Below are positions 7,612 through 19,889 of a stretch of 20,298 nt of DNA, in pieces; within the stretch, counting starts at the first letter, position 1, and every line of letters starts with the position of its first letter. This stretch comes from Suillus spraguei (Eukaryota; Basidiomycota; Agaricomycetes; Boletales; Suillaceae). The position numbers and the translations under genes were made by a program. Location of the stretch: contig JABCPU010000956.1 of NCBI GenBank assembly GCA_016800925.1, positions 1 to 20,298 on the forward strand. Reading direction: 5' to 3'. The notes under the pieces were generated by a model. That model made no database searches and was not told the DNA's origin. It saw only the letters and a program-made list of their open reading frames with translations.

Positions 7612-9660
7612 CTAGTAGCTAGCATCCTGCTCAATGAGTGCGATGGCTTTCGAAGAGCGAGGCTTAATGGAACACTTGAATGGTTTGGGGTGGCTGTAAG
7701 GGTATCTATCAGCGCCGGACGTGATCAGATATAACACACACCTGATCGTGCCTGATAACGGATCGACCTCAGGGGTGATCTCAATAATTCTCGACGACCT
7801 TCGAGATATCGAAACACCGCCAGTGACATCGCGATAGATAGCCAGGTGGAGGCTTCGGCAAGGTGGATAGCTGTAAACGAAAGCAACTGAACGTCAGGAT
7901 ACAGTTTGGGAGTCGAGCATACCTGGACAGATACTGCAGAGCAGAAAGTTAGCATGTGGCACAAAAACCTACTGCATACTCACCGTCTTCCAAAGCCGAA
8001 GCAGATCGTCCGGGGCTCTGTCTCAGGCTTCTTTCCGTCATTGCCCAAAAACCGTTCAGGGTTGAATTTCGAGGGGTTGGCGTATCTCTCTGGATCATTG
8101 AGCATGAACCTAGGATTATATTCTGTTCAAACACTAAATATGGAGAAAAGATAGTACGAACCAGATGTTAGGTAAGAACGGAACCCTTTGGGATGTAGTA
8201 CCCGTCATGGATGTCGTCCTCAGAGGCACAGTGAGGAAAACCTGATATTGAGATGCCATTTTGCAAATAACTAATGCGTTAAACGAGATACACGGACCGG
8301 TAGGGATAACAGTATGCCATCGTAGGGCTTCTTTGGCAAGCGCTTCAATGTAGGGGAGAGAACCTTGGTCGGCAAAGGAGGGAAGACGATCAGGACCGAT
8401 AACAGCATCTATTTCAGCCTGAGCTTTCTTCTGCACATCAGGAAATAGCGTCATGGCTAGGAAGAACGAGTGGATAGTGGCAACAGTCTGAGGAACGAAG
8501 TGTAGTGCTCTCAGAAGATGATTATTAGTAATATGAAAGTAGGGACCAACCGTGTCGGAAGCGCCTGCGTATAGAGTTGCAGCAGACCATTTTATATCGT
8601 GCTCGTCTTCCGCTGACAAAGGCCCGCCTCCAACCAGTTTCGAGGTGAAAGACTCCGGTGCAATTCCAGCAGCCTGTAAAAGTCGGACATCAATGCATAC
8701 TCGAAAAGCTACAAATGATAGTCACCATCTGATCCAGAACGAACTTGTACGGTGCAGAAACCATCTCTTCGAGAGTGTCGTGCCATTCGCGGGCCAGACG
8801 CTTGAAACCAGCGCCAGGGAACCACTCAGGGACCTTGACCACTAGAAACAGTGAGACCATTCAAGTCGGAAGTAAATCTCTGAATGCCATGGCTTACAGA
8901 ATGGCACAACATCAGCGAAGAAGGCACCAGGAGCAGTGGAACGCGACCACTGGTCTAGAGCGCGATCTGCAAGGTCAACGAAGGGATCGTTGTTTTCTCT
9001 CACCTCATAACCATGAGAGATGCGCAGAATGACAGCGCCAGCGGTGCTATGAAAATCGAGATGATGACAACGCAAAGATAAATAACACATACTGTCGAAT
9101 ATGTGCTTGTAGTTGATCGGGTTTCGCAAACACACGCTTGAGGAATCGGCGAGTCTCGACTCCTCGACCTGACTGTATACGCCCACAGCGGCGCGAGTAC
9201 CAATGACATAGTGGAAGTTTTTGCGGTGGCGGCGTAATTGGTTCCCATAAGGAGGAGAGTCATAACATTTTTGAAGCCAATAAGTTCACCAGCAACCGGA
9301 AGAATAGGACGGTCAGAATAAATAGTGCTCTTATTGTCCAGCATGTCCATCGCAGTCTTGACAGAGTTTATCACCACGATATGTTGACCGAAAATCGAAA
9401 TATGCGAAATATGGCCTGCAGATAAGACCTCAAAATGAAAGATTGATACAAACGAGAGACACTCACCATACTTTTTACCCCACTCCGTGAAGATGAGCCA
9501 GGGCTTGATGTGGGCATGTCCAGGATGTTTCCGATGAGAGGCCACCCTGGAGGACCAGGGGATATGCAGGGTTCTTCTTGTTGAACACCTGCTTGAGCAG
9601 ATACAATCCGATACAAGCAAGGCATAGGTCGAGCCCAGTGACATTGGTAAGCTTCAACAT
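7612..9660 (-). pseudogene. Cytochrome P450, copy C (OrdA-like; all exons recognisable, about seven frame breaks)
   Basis: Eleven exons by family alignment: 9660-9467, 9415-9093, 9046-8898, 8841-8726, 8673-8551, 8487-8298, 8241-8162, 8109-7984, 7933-7923, 7870-7742 and 7693-7612. Visible: N-terminal anchor, PGPPGWPLIGN, an I-helix with AGASDTT split by an intron, ExxR as EALR, PERF, haem loop FGFGRRIC, and a C-terminus with KPFKCSIKPRS and stop TAG 7614-7612. Frame breaks sit near 9555-9564, 9504-9512, 9247-9253, 9156-9166, 8167-8179, 7805-7816 and 7780-7792. Four fit one lost base, two fit two lost bases (or, at 8167-8179, one gained), and one fits one gained base. The residue after Cys-Pro in the haem loop is Ala rather than the conserved Gly. 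With frames adjusted the length is about 509 aa, normal for the family. Splice sites are all intact, so either the decay is recent or many breaks are consensus errors. Confidence 0.85.
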
Positions 9661-11248
9661 GGTCTAGTATTGTTAGGTGGGAAAATGACTCTAGAGTGGG
9701 GAGGTTAGTGGGGCTTGAGAGAGTTCTATCTAGTGACTAACCAACTATGATGCTTATGACCAAACTAAACTCAGGCTTCTTCTAGGGACCCATCACGGAG
9801 CCTCCTCGATTGGACTAGAACTAAGGAGATATTGATCATCAATCGCACAGGTGACATAACGGATATTATAAGACTCGAAGGAAGTCAATAGTAAGTACCG
9901 AAACGTTTTGTACCATTTCGCCTGTTACCAAACACCAGTGGGGAATTCCTGGAGGGACAGGTTTAGGTCTAGTGTAGCGTAAGGGCAGGATGGAATATTG
10001 GCCTTCAAGTTGTACAAGCCAATTGGCGCAGAACGGCGGTGATTGGCAAGATAGTCATGGCAGTAAGTCGGCCCAAGTATTATTATATATTATTAACTCC
10101 TCTTTGCCTCTCCGGACAAGACGGTCATCCGAACAACGAATATATGATTTCATCGCGCCAAATTTATTTTGTGAATGTTGGATGGCCAGATTTCTTGTCT
10201 TCGTCAAGGCTCTTCGGAAGGATAGTAACAATCTTGAAATTCGAACTCAAAGGTTCAACAGGCTGGTCACTGCAATGTATTGAATGGTCCAGACTCTGGG
10301 TATAATTTTATCATCAGATTAGATCATTCAATGCTCAGTAGTGCTGCTCGATGTGCTATGATGCATGATGTTTGAGAGACCTATGTATCAGAGAAGTTTG
10401 TACCAGGGTTCAAGTTGTTGGCACTTGTTGACAAAAACAACCTAATGATAAAGCGAGCATGAGTAGCCGCAACTCCTTCGAGCTTTGCCTGTGGCAGAAA
10501 TCGACCAGTTGCCAATAAGACGAGAGTCTACATTTCTACCATGTACATACGCCAAATTTTTTTCTAGCTTCGAGGCTACACCTTCTCATCATGATCAAGT
10601 CAAATAGTATGCCACGACTCCTCCCGAACCTGGGCCTTATCTTCAACGTCGAGTCAAGCCAGAAGTTGGTTACCTGTTGGCCAAATCTACTCTTGCAAGG
10701 CTTAGCAAGCGTTATCAAAGTGACTTCTATTCATGACTTACTGCCGCTACTTGGCAATTGCCGTTGACAAACTCGGAATAGCAGCATCCTGCAAACAATA
10801 TCGACGGAGCCCTCCCACGAGTCACTGATATCAAAGATCACTCGTATCGGGGAAGCATGAGCATGCTATGATCATCCTGGTCTGCGGGTGCTGAGTATAT
10901 TAAGTGCGAGGAACGGGGAGGGCTTTGAAAAGACTCACTGCTCTCGGCACTTTTGTCAGTGTTATCTGTCTACTATGCGACTCAAATCAAGCTCAGGACC
11001 TCCTCTTGGTATCACTAATGCAGTCTCATGGTTATAGAATGAGTGCCAAGAAGCGGGTAGTACTGGCCTTGGGTTCCCTCGCAGTCCGAGTCCGATCCAC
11101 CAACAAGACACGATACTTGGGCCTACCCACTGTCACCATTCTGGGTTAAACTGTGGTTGTCATGCTCCCTCCGTTGCGCAGTGCATGGATGGCACTTGGC
11201 GAGAAGTGATTATTCCAAGTGTTTTAAATTTCATGATAGTCCTGACCT
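9661..11248. other. Gene-poor stretch upstream of P450 C
   Basis: The part next to 9660 should hold the promoter of the minus-strand P450 C. Beyond that, open frames such as 9990-10305, 10536-10718 and 10904-11149 show no known motif and no conserved splice structure. No repeat shared with the rest of the window was found before 11249. Confidence 0.45.
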
Positions 11249-12050
11249 CGCTCTTTTCTCTAGGCTGCGAGCTCCTCGGCCTAGTTCAACGTGAGAATGT
11301 GGTGGAGCACCCAATATCAGACGCGATGCAGACAGTGTGGAGCAAAATTCTTGACTGTGTCAATTTGTTGGTTGATTGCTACTGAAATTTTGCAAAGCTT
11401 GTCCATGGCCACGATATCGATGGGGAAGTGTCGAGTCCTGGAGGATCGTACGTCCTGTAGGGTCTTTTCGAGGGTGGGGGATGGAGGTCACACGGCTCAT
11501 GGTTTTGATGTGTCCTGCATCAGTTTGACGCAGTCTTCAAATCCTTCTACACCTCCGAGTCAATGCAAGATCAACCAAACACCACAGTCAAACAACTTCA
11601 AGACAGAGGCGCAGCTATACCGACTCACCTGTGCAGGTATGGTCGCCCATCGGTGTTGGCGGTTTCATCAATGGCTTGGGTGCGTTTGTGCTTGCCAGTT
11701 TATCTACTTGGTGACAAATGTAGCAGCTTCGCACAGACGGTGTACCGCGCAGGCAGTCTTGGAAATATAGAAGTTGTCGATTGGCTTTGAGATATTAAGG
11801 TTTACCTCGTACTCTACCGAGCATCTTTCTCACCTATTACTCAAGTGAGATTTACCCGGGAACAACTCAACCAAGTGGCCAATCACGCACTAAGAGTTGT
11901 GCTACGGGGAAACCTGAATAAGTCCATGTGCGTGTCATCAAATCTGGTTGGTAAGTGTGCTCTATGGCTCGTGCCGCATCCGCACCATGGCTTCGATAAT
12001 GTGTGGCGACTTACAAATATTAATTTCCACAGACAAGTGTACATTGTGCG
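11249..12050 (+). repeat. Dispersed repeat R2 (about 800 bp; partner at 4131-4940)
   Basis: Second copy of R1 in the same orientation, 7.1 kb away. The two align from CGCTCTTTTCTCT to GTACATTGTGCG with small indels. Unlike R1 it is not next to any P450 sequence: to its right is unrelated DNA leading to the F-box-like gene. The sharp loss of similarity at both ends suggests a unit with defined ends. On the minus strand both copies keep a donor-like CACAG-GTRAG at about 11637 and 4524, which may mean R derives from a spliced gene fragment. Confidence 0.8.
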
Positions 12051-12208
12051 ACCTAGAAAGAATAATAAGTCTGCTCTGGCCACCGGGTCACAACTTGTGG
12101 TCCTATACACAAGTACATCTATTGCTGTGGATTTTTGATGCCACAGTTCACGTGGGAGTATTAAAGGCAGGGTTCCTTCTGACCAGTTTAGTATCTTACT
12201 CCCCCGTC
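12051..12208 (+). promoter_or_regulatory. Probable promoter and leader of the F-box-like gene
   Basis: A 158-bp gap between the right end of R2 and the ATG at 12209. It must hold the leader and core promoter of the F-box-like gene. CACGTG occurs at 12149-12154 as an E-box-like hexamer; no TATA box is clear. Confidence 0.3.
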
Positions 12209-13230
12209 ATGGAGCCTACTATCACCTTTCGATTTAGCGACCTTCCTCTGGAACTCGCCCTCCTCGTCTTTAAATATGCGGCCGAGCCGACGTTTTCCCA
12301 GAAAGAGACATATTCCGAGAAAAATCCCTATGCAGAGCCATCTCACTTTGTCGTGTCTCTCGACTTGTGAGGCGCACCGTCCTCCCCGAACTCCTGCACA
12401 CCGTTTCGCTCCACCGATGTCTCGGCGTGGGAATGTTCGCAAATGCTCTGCTTATGCAGCAAGCGTACGCTGAGACAAAAAACGATCTTTTCTTCGACTA
12501 TCCCTCCGCTGTTCAGAGGGTATGGATTAGTCATGATGACTTCCTTGAATATCGCCTAGGTGACTCTGAGGTCATGAACTACATGAGCTCGCTGCTTCCG
12601 GTGTTACTTGCTGCACCGGCACTTGCGATTGACTGGCGCAATTTAAAACTTTTTGTTCGGAGCGTGGAAAATGCGTGGGCCTCCCGCCCAGATCGCAATG
12701 TCGACGACAGACCTTTTCCCGGGAGGACCCAAAGTCTGACGATAACGCCGGCCAGTTCTCCCGCCTTCAACTGGAAGATGTTCAGGTACTTTCGGAGGAA
12801 TCAGTTTTCCTTGCATCGATCCCCCACCTCACTTACCTGGAGAGAGGATTCGGTTATCGCGACATCAGCAAGGGTTAAGGTCCCCAAAAGGTCCGCTACA
12901 TGTTTGCATGAACAAGATTCCATTGGATCGTATGAAGAACCTTCAGACATTTTCAGTAGCATACCCGCATCTGGATGCCCCCTACGACTTGGATCCATAT
13001 ATTGGAAGGGCCTAGAATTTCATGTGGAGCGTCTCACAATGAATGTGCCCCTGTTCAAGCAGGATCCTGCATCCTTCTCGTGGGTGACACCACCATTTCC
13101 TGTGACCAATCCTGGAGAAGAGAGCATTCGATCGGATGGTATTTCCTTCAAGGTGACGCATGATGGAGTAAATTTTCGCCAGGAATCTTTCACATGGGAT
13201 AAAGCTTGGGCCTGCGGGTTAACCGAGTGA
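12209..13230 (+). CDS. F-box-like conserved basidiomycete protein, intronless, four frame breaks
   Basis: Starts with FSDLPLELALLVFKYAA, an F-box-like helix that in this class would bind Skp1 of an SCF ubiquitin ligase. Next comes a SLCRVSRLVRRTVLPELLHTV-type stretch, a long diverged middle, and a C-terminus with WVTPP and WDKAWACGLTE, which I recognise as typical of a family expanded in Agaricomycetes. The recognisable sequence passes through four frame changes: near 12330 (after NPYA), near 12742, between about 12880 and 12930, and near 13013. Each moves the frame in the same direction and each is explained by one missing base. No frameshift-free reading exists, so the gene is either a pseudogene or intact but mis-sequenced. 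Stop TGA 13228-13230. It converges with the HET gene on the other strand. Family from memory; role not known. Confidence 0.7.
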
Positions 13231-13365
13231 TGAGGATGCCCGAGTATTATGAAGATGATGATAGATGGCTTGATATTACTTATATTGTATATGTACTTGC
13301 TCGCAATCAGATTTCCTCCTTGCTGTACACTTACTATAGACTTCTCATGCCCAATGTATATGGTT

Positions 13366-15343
13366 GAGACTGTTGCCCATTGAAGTTTCTCTTGAGCATC
13401 TCTCATCCAGGGCGGAAGACGAGCGCTCTCACATTTATACCAGTTGAACGCTCCAACTCCTGCGTGATAGCGACAGTTTGTGGTTGCGTGAGCAGTCGTC
13501 AAGATACAGCGTCCAATCTGCTTGGTAGAAGAGAATAATTTTAGGAGCGAGGAATTCCTGAACGGTCCATCCTCGCGTGTTCCAAATGCTGTTTGCGAGT
13601 GCTCCCGACTTTGACGAGGGCGGAACATCCGACAGGTAGACAATGGTGAGTGCTGAGAAGTGATACCAGATGAACATGGAATTTGACTGATTGTCCGAGC
13701 TCTACATTGTTGTTCTGGTCAATGCAGCACGTATCGCTCCACGCCCAATGATACCCCGCATCGCGTGCGACTCTGCAAAACTTCTGCAACTTCACAATGG
13801 TTCCAACTGGATCCAAGTCGTATATGCTCCTGCGTACAGTGTGTCTCCTTCCTTTCCCACCTATGGGACAACATGACCCAACCGAAGTACTTCGCGATCG
13901 CTTCTTCGATGAGCCCTGTTTTTTTTTTGGGGGGCATACATGTGGAATGAATGTAAAAAGCTCTTTGTACTCTGTATTCCCCTGTGAATGTATTGATCTG
14001 CTCATCTCGGTTGCACAACCGTCCAGTAGAAGTGTTGATTAGATGGAGGGGGGCGTTCTTCAGTTGGACGTGAATGGCTCGTCGCATGATATCAAGACTG
14101 GTGTATTGCTGGCGTATCTCTGCAAAAAATGTAAGTCATCCTCAACCACTTGAGTTGTTTGGGGCTTACGTTGTATCTGTGGGTCAGGTTCATCATCCAA
14201 CTTGAAGAGCATGATTTGGAGACCTCAAATGCATCATCATAGCGATGTACTCCACGAAGAGCTGCATGCTTTCATTCATATCCAAGATAAGACGACGGAT
14301 TGAGTCCAATGACCTATGTATATCATTACAGATGTTAAAATGACGACAGATATCGTCCGCACCTTGTCCGCGTCTAAAAGGGCATCCGAATAGAGGTTTT
14401 GTCCCAACTTCACCTTACTGCGGTGTGCAAAGTATGAGGAATCCGACCTGAAAGCTGCGGAAATTGTGTCCTTGATGGACCAGAGGGAAACAATCCCATC
14501 ACGGCTTCCACTCACGTTGGGAGAAATTGCGACGCAGTGAACCTCTTTTGTGTGTTCAAGTTCCCGTCCTATGTTCTTGTGTGACTTTGTGTTCACAGTT
14601 GCACAGTACGGTCGAACGAGGCGGATGCAATGAAGAAGCCATCAGAAGAGATGGCAAGTGACTGGAGTTGATGAAGGAAGTATGGCCAGTGCAAGGTTGA
14701 CCGATCTGGGTACAATTTGATGTTGTGTGATGCAGAGACAAGTTGCTGGCCGTCGGGCGTCCACACAACAAATCCAATCCAAGTCAGCGTTGATATGGAG
14801 AAACTCGGCGTTATCGGTACTCTAAACCCGAATGTCGTTTTAATTTTATGTAACCCATCTGCGACATGCCTAGTAGACCCTGGAGTTTCGAGAGGACAGC
14901 GCCAGTCTCCGCATCCCATATAATAATTGGTTCATCCCGCGACCCGCTTGCGAGTCTCTTTCCATCGGAGGAGAAGCACATCGACAACACCCAGCGTGTA
15001 TGCTTCACCAGTGGGGTGACCATCTGCATGCTATCGACGTCTCAGATGATGATGGCTCCATCTCTTCCACCACTCGCGATACAGCGACTGATGTCACGGC
15101 ATCAGTGTGTTCTACGAATGGCCCTCCTCCCACCAATACTCTTTTATTAATGTCGCAGGGTTTCATCCCGTGAAGCAGTAACAACCCGTCGACCGTCTTT
15201 GAAGAACGCGACTGCCGACACTACGTCTGTGTGCACTCGTATCGTTTGTATTAGCACCAGCTTGGTTGTCCGAGTCTGCGCCGCTTTGGGCGCCTTCTCA
15301 CAGTGAGATATGCTTTCTTTACTACATCGAGCAATCCTGGCAT
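13366..15343 (-). pseudogene. WD40-TPR-HET fusion gene, decayed and 3'-truncated
   Basis: Reading right to left: WD40 repeats (about 15260-14450; GKRLASGSRDEPIIIWDAET, WTPDGQQLVSAS and FIASASFDRTVQL are clear), a TPR-like segment (about 14410-14110; YSDALLDADK, then KHAALRGVHRYDDAFEV), then a HET domain (about 14087-13366; WAWSDTCCID, SALTIVYLSDVPP and RGWTVQEFLAPK are its hallmarks). This order is a recurrent Agaricomycete architecture; HET domains act in non-self recognition and cell death in filamentous fungi. Damage: TGA replaces the Trp codon of the IIIWD motif near 15050 and the Arg codon expected before KHAAL near 14268; there are frame breaks in each domain; and homology stops just after EKLQWATV at about 13366, where family members continue for hundreds of residues. 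ATG 15343-15341 is the likeliest original start. Not functional as it stands. Confidence 0.8.
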
Positions 15344-15545
15344 ATCGCTAGACAGGTAGATGGATAGTTAGTGGCGTTTGATGTTAACGAGGAGCGTACT
15401 GCTGCTATCAATGTGTTGCAGTAGAGCTGAACTTCTGCCCATAATACATAGGCTCGTTGATATATTGTTTGCTCCATATCACGTTGCTACATCATGGATT
15501 TCATTTCCCTCCTTCCATCAGTGCTTGTGGCAGATCGAGCAGTTT
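15344..15545. other. Spacer between the WD40-TPR-HET gene and its duplicate 5' part
   Basis: About 200 bp with no recognisable coding sequence. On the minus strand it follows a GTGAGT donor-like site at the end of the duplicate and contains several possible AG acceptors, so it may once have been intron or spacer. Confidence 0.35.
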
Positions 15546-15851
15546 CTACTCTATCATCAGCTGCATTACTCGCAACTCACCTGTCATCTGGTGATAAAGT
15601 GACTGGACACATGGCATCATGGCCCTGAATGGCCTTCCTACCAATGGTCCTTTCTCTACGTTCCACATGCGCATAATGTGGTCCGAACCGGTGACAACCT
15701 GTCGGCCGTCTTTAAAGAGCGCGATCACTGATATCATTCTCGTATGCATCGTTCGTGTCAGCGTCAGTTGTGTTGTCTGCACTGGTGTCCCGAACCCTCT
15801 CCGAATAGCAGGATACACCGTTCTTACTCGTTCACGAGGAGAGTACTTCAT
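15546..15851 (-). pseudogene. Partial duplicate of the WD40 gene 5' end
   Basis: An open frame from ATG 15851-15849 contains FKDGRQVVTGSD and MRMWNVEKGPLVG, a WD40 blade. It resembles FFKDGRRVVTASRDETLRH in the full gene just downstream (about 15200) at both protein and DNA level, including the RRGF/RRRP-TT leader. After the blade the similarity continues only in another frame and stops near 15590. It is best read as a tandem duplication of the 5' end, about 520 bp apart. An alternative is that both blades were exons of one longer WD40 gene. Confidence 0.6.
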
Positions 15852-16697
15852 GGTTATGTCGTCAATCTTATGATCGTGAGTGGAATTGTATTCTGCACAA
15901 CGGATGTAGCTTATCTGGAGTTCTAATGGTAGCTCCTAGCCTCCTACTACCAAGGTGTCGCTTCTACGTATCAACACTGCATCCTCATAAACACCTATTT
16001 TATATAAATTCTGTGCACAGCAAACCCGCCTCAAGGAGCCTCCGTGTGGAACCCAGTTAATTCAGCAGATGAGACTACTTTTGTCATCCCGTGTAGTATG
16101 CATCCTACTTCGTCATGAGATCCAGAAGGCCTAGTAGAATGACCTCTAGGTACCTTTTCTTATTGATGAGATGCCAAATCCGAAACATACAGGGAGTCAT
16201 GAGTTACTCTCTCATCTTACTGACACGTGCTCTGGATGGGCTGTGTAATTACGCTAACCCTAGATTTTTGTTTGTAGTCCCTCACTCGCGTGGACGAGAG
16301 GCCGAACACGCCTTATCACTTCATCAACAATTCTTTATAGTTCTACGCAGTATTGTTTGTCCCAGTTATGATTATTGACGTATGAGATGAGACGATAATT
16401 AGTACTCGAGCACCTCTGAGAATGAAAAGGTTTGAAACCCTGCGGTGACTACCGTATACATGCGAAATTTTAGAGTTACTGCTTTTGGCACTCGCAATTT
16501 CGATCGAAGCGCCAGTTAGCACCGTTATACCAGGTTTCCACCTGGGTTTTCATCTTCATCCAGTGCCAGTCGCGGTATGTCCATGGCACGTATTACGGAG
16601 TAATATTCATCTTTACCACAGGATGACCGCACTGGATATTCATGCTTGCAGGCTCCACGTCGAGCATCATATTGTCGCCTGCATCATCACAAGTATC
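15852..16697. other. Intergenic region left of the PPR gene
   Basis: Between the WD40 duplicate (minus) and the PPR gene (plus), so probably divergent promoters. The PPR frame is open from 16485, so translation could start as far upstream as there; otherwise no gene was seen. Confidence 0.45.
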
Positions 16698-18451
16698 ATG
16701 TTGGCTTCGTCAAGTTCAACAACTCTTCGCTCGGCGGCAGGCAACACTCGAAATTTCCAAATCCATCGTCGTATCCATGTTGCTCACATGATGAAAGAAA
16801 GAGTTCAAGGCGAAGTGAGCGAGCGCAAAGCAGGCGACGCTCTCGTGAAGAATGCAGCATTGACAGATCATACGGACACGACTGCACGACAGACACACGT
16901 TTTAGAATCATCTGGACAGGATGGCTTGGTGACCCGCGCTCCGCTGCCCGCAGACGAGTTCCTAGATGTCGAAACCATCCACATTCACGCTGGCATTCGT
17001 TCAACTCACGGTCAACAAAACCCACATCATCATTACCCCAATCCCCACTTCACTGGCCATCAAAATTCCACATATTCACTCGAAGAGACACCACCAGACC
17101 GACTAAAGATACAGCAAGAATTATTAGACAGCTTATTGCAAGCTACCTCAGTGACAGATGGGTGGGAGGCATACCACACCTTGACAGTCATGTTCCCCCA
17201 TCGTATCCATCAACTCTCCGAAGTTCCCAAGATACCTCAGCGTCACCTCCATCATCTTGCCCGCCTTCTTGCGTCCAAAAAACCTCGAACACGGACCCTT
17301 TTCTTACGACTTTCTGCTGTTTTGACGATGCTACATCGCTCTGGGTATCGCATCTACCTATGGGAATGGAATGCCTTGATAGACTGTGCAGGAAAGCGAT
17401 GGAGGAAATGCACCCTCGAAGACTACAAGGCAGCTGTGGAAGTCTTCAGTAAAATGACCACACCGCCCTCTGAGAATCAAGGGGACGACGAGAATCTAGC
17501 CGCAGAGCACAATTTTTGGTATGTGCAGCCCGACATCATTACATACACGACCCTCCTCTACATCGCTGGCCGCTCGCTTGACCCCGGCGCTATCCGCCAC
17601 GCATCTAATCTGCTCAGAGCCTCGGGCTACCACCAAACTGCATCACCCATCTATCATTGCTACACTATTATACGCGAACAGGGCAGTTGTCCGGTGTTCG
17701 ATCAACTCTGCGGAAGATGAGAGAGCAAGGCTTTGAGCCGGGTCTGGATGGGATCAACGCATGCATATGGGCCTATGGCCGGAATGGACACATGGATGTC
17801 GTCTCAACGATTTACCGCGTGCTACGCCACAACCTGCAACCAGAGTCGGATTTAGGCGAATATGACATCGAAGCAGCCGTCAAGTACCTGCTAGATGTGG
17901 AGGGCATCGTCATACGGGATGATATAATACCCGACGAGATCACATATACTTCATTGATCCAAACTTTTTCCTATCATGGACAAATTATGAAAGCGCTCAA
18001 TATTTTCGTGGACATGCTATCTACGCCTAATAGGGAACCGAAGGCTCTTGTCAATCAGCAAGCAGGTGAACCTTCCCTCTATCAGCCAACACTTGCCGCT
18101 TTCCGGGGAATATTCCTTGGTTTCGCGCGGCATGCGCAGAAATCGTTTCCGCCACGGACCGCTCCCGGATCTTTATCCGAGCGGCTCCGCCCTGTCCAGG
18201 AAAATGATTGGAACCTCGAGAACCTCCATCAGGTGTTCAAGGCTTTTATAAATTTACCCGCAGATGTCATGCCGAACGAGAGGCTCATCTACTGGATCTT
18301 GGTATCTTTTACCAAAGCCAGCGGTGGTGATCCAGGAAAGCTGCGAAAAGTGTTTTTACAACTTGAACAGCGCTTTGGTGGCGGATGGGGTGGTCGGTTG
18401 GCCGAGCTGCGGCAAAACATATTTGGGAACAATGGGAGCGGTGGCCAGTAG
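16698..18451 (+). CDS. Pentatricopeptide-repeat (PPR) protein, probably mitochondrial, one frame break
   Basis: PPR proteins bind organellar RNA through 35-residue helical hairpins. Clear motifs are PDIITYTTLLYIAGRS (residue ~276) and PDEITYTSLIQTFSYHG (~411), with weaker ones between, for example the REQGFEPGLDGINACIWAYG unit. I chose Met 16698 because MLASSSSTTLRS followed by an Arg-rich stretch looks like a mitochondrial presequence; in-frame Mets at 16485 and 16623 are alternatives. At about 17621-17626 (GCCTCGGGCTACC) the frame jumps by one base: the upstream frame ends at 17720, whereas the PPR reading continues in the other frame to TAG at 18451. Adding one base gives exactly 585 codons, so this looks like a one-base loss, probably in the G run. 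No introns. Converges with AMMECR1, 102 bp between the stops. Confidence 0.85.
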
Positions 18452-18553
18452 TTGTCAATCTATTCACGTACGGATACATACACATTCAATCCTAATATCT
18501 GTACAAGTCTGATGATGATACATTGCAATGGTGGTTCGATTCATAAAGTTTAA

Positions 18554-19373
<820 letters not shown>

Positions 19374-19889
19374 TGGTTTAGAGGGAAGGAGAGATAGGGC
19401 GGTCGAAGTTACGAAACAGATAGGCTAACTCAACTCTCAGACTCATCTCAGCAACATTGATTGTACCTGCCTTTTCTGGACCGGCACCGGCGCACCCCTC
19501 TACGGACCGTCCGGATACCAAATTACAACCTAGCGAGGAGCTTCCAAGATTTGAATGAGGTGACTATAGACACATGCACAAATTGTATCTACTTAAGGTA
19601 GTATATAGTATGAGGAGATAAGGAAGTGAATAATAGTATTGCAAACAGTGGTCCCGAGGCCCGGTGGTATGGGAGAACCCGTAGGAATCATAGAAAGTGG
19701 CATAAAGAACATAGCATCCTGTAAACACGAAAGAAAACAAGAGAACTTGAATATGAGGTGGGCGAGATTGACATAACGGGAGAACATGTTGAACGATGGG
19801 TCGTAAGAATGAATGCCGGGCCGGTAAGATGCAGATGAGTAGAAAGACAGCTGATAGCTGATAAGTCTTGATACCGGGTAGGGACAAGA
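19374..19889. other. Spacer between Rab and AMMECR1 genes
   Basis: 516 bp holding the 3' untranslated region of the Rab gene and the promoter of AMMECR1, both on the minus strand. A 115-codon open frame at 19564-19911 (-) is hydrophobic and low in complexity and overlaps the Rab stop; I do not consider it a gene. Confidence 0.5.

Noticed and set aside
1995..8179. Programmed +1 frameshifting as the normal expression mode of the P450s
   Set aside because: P450s are not known to use it, copy C carries many other breaks, and single-base errors are frequent across the window; kept only as an option in a finding.
11291..11770. 159-codon open frame inside R2 as a protein gene
   Set aside because: The frame is not kept in R1, where indels break it; no family recognised.
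13020..13643. 207-codon minus-strand frame as one protein
   Set aside because: Its right part is HET sequence partly in other frames and its left part is antisense to the F-box-like gene; not a coherent protein.
16646..17452. 268-codon plus-strand open frame overlapping the PPR gene
   Set aside because: Shadow in another frame of the PPR coding region; Ser/Arg/Pro-rich with no motif.
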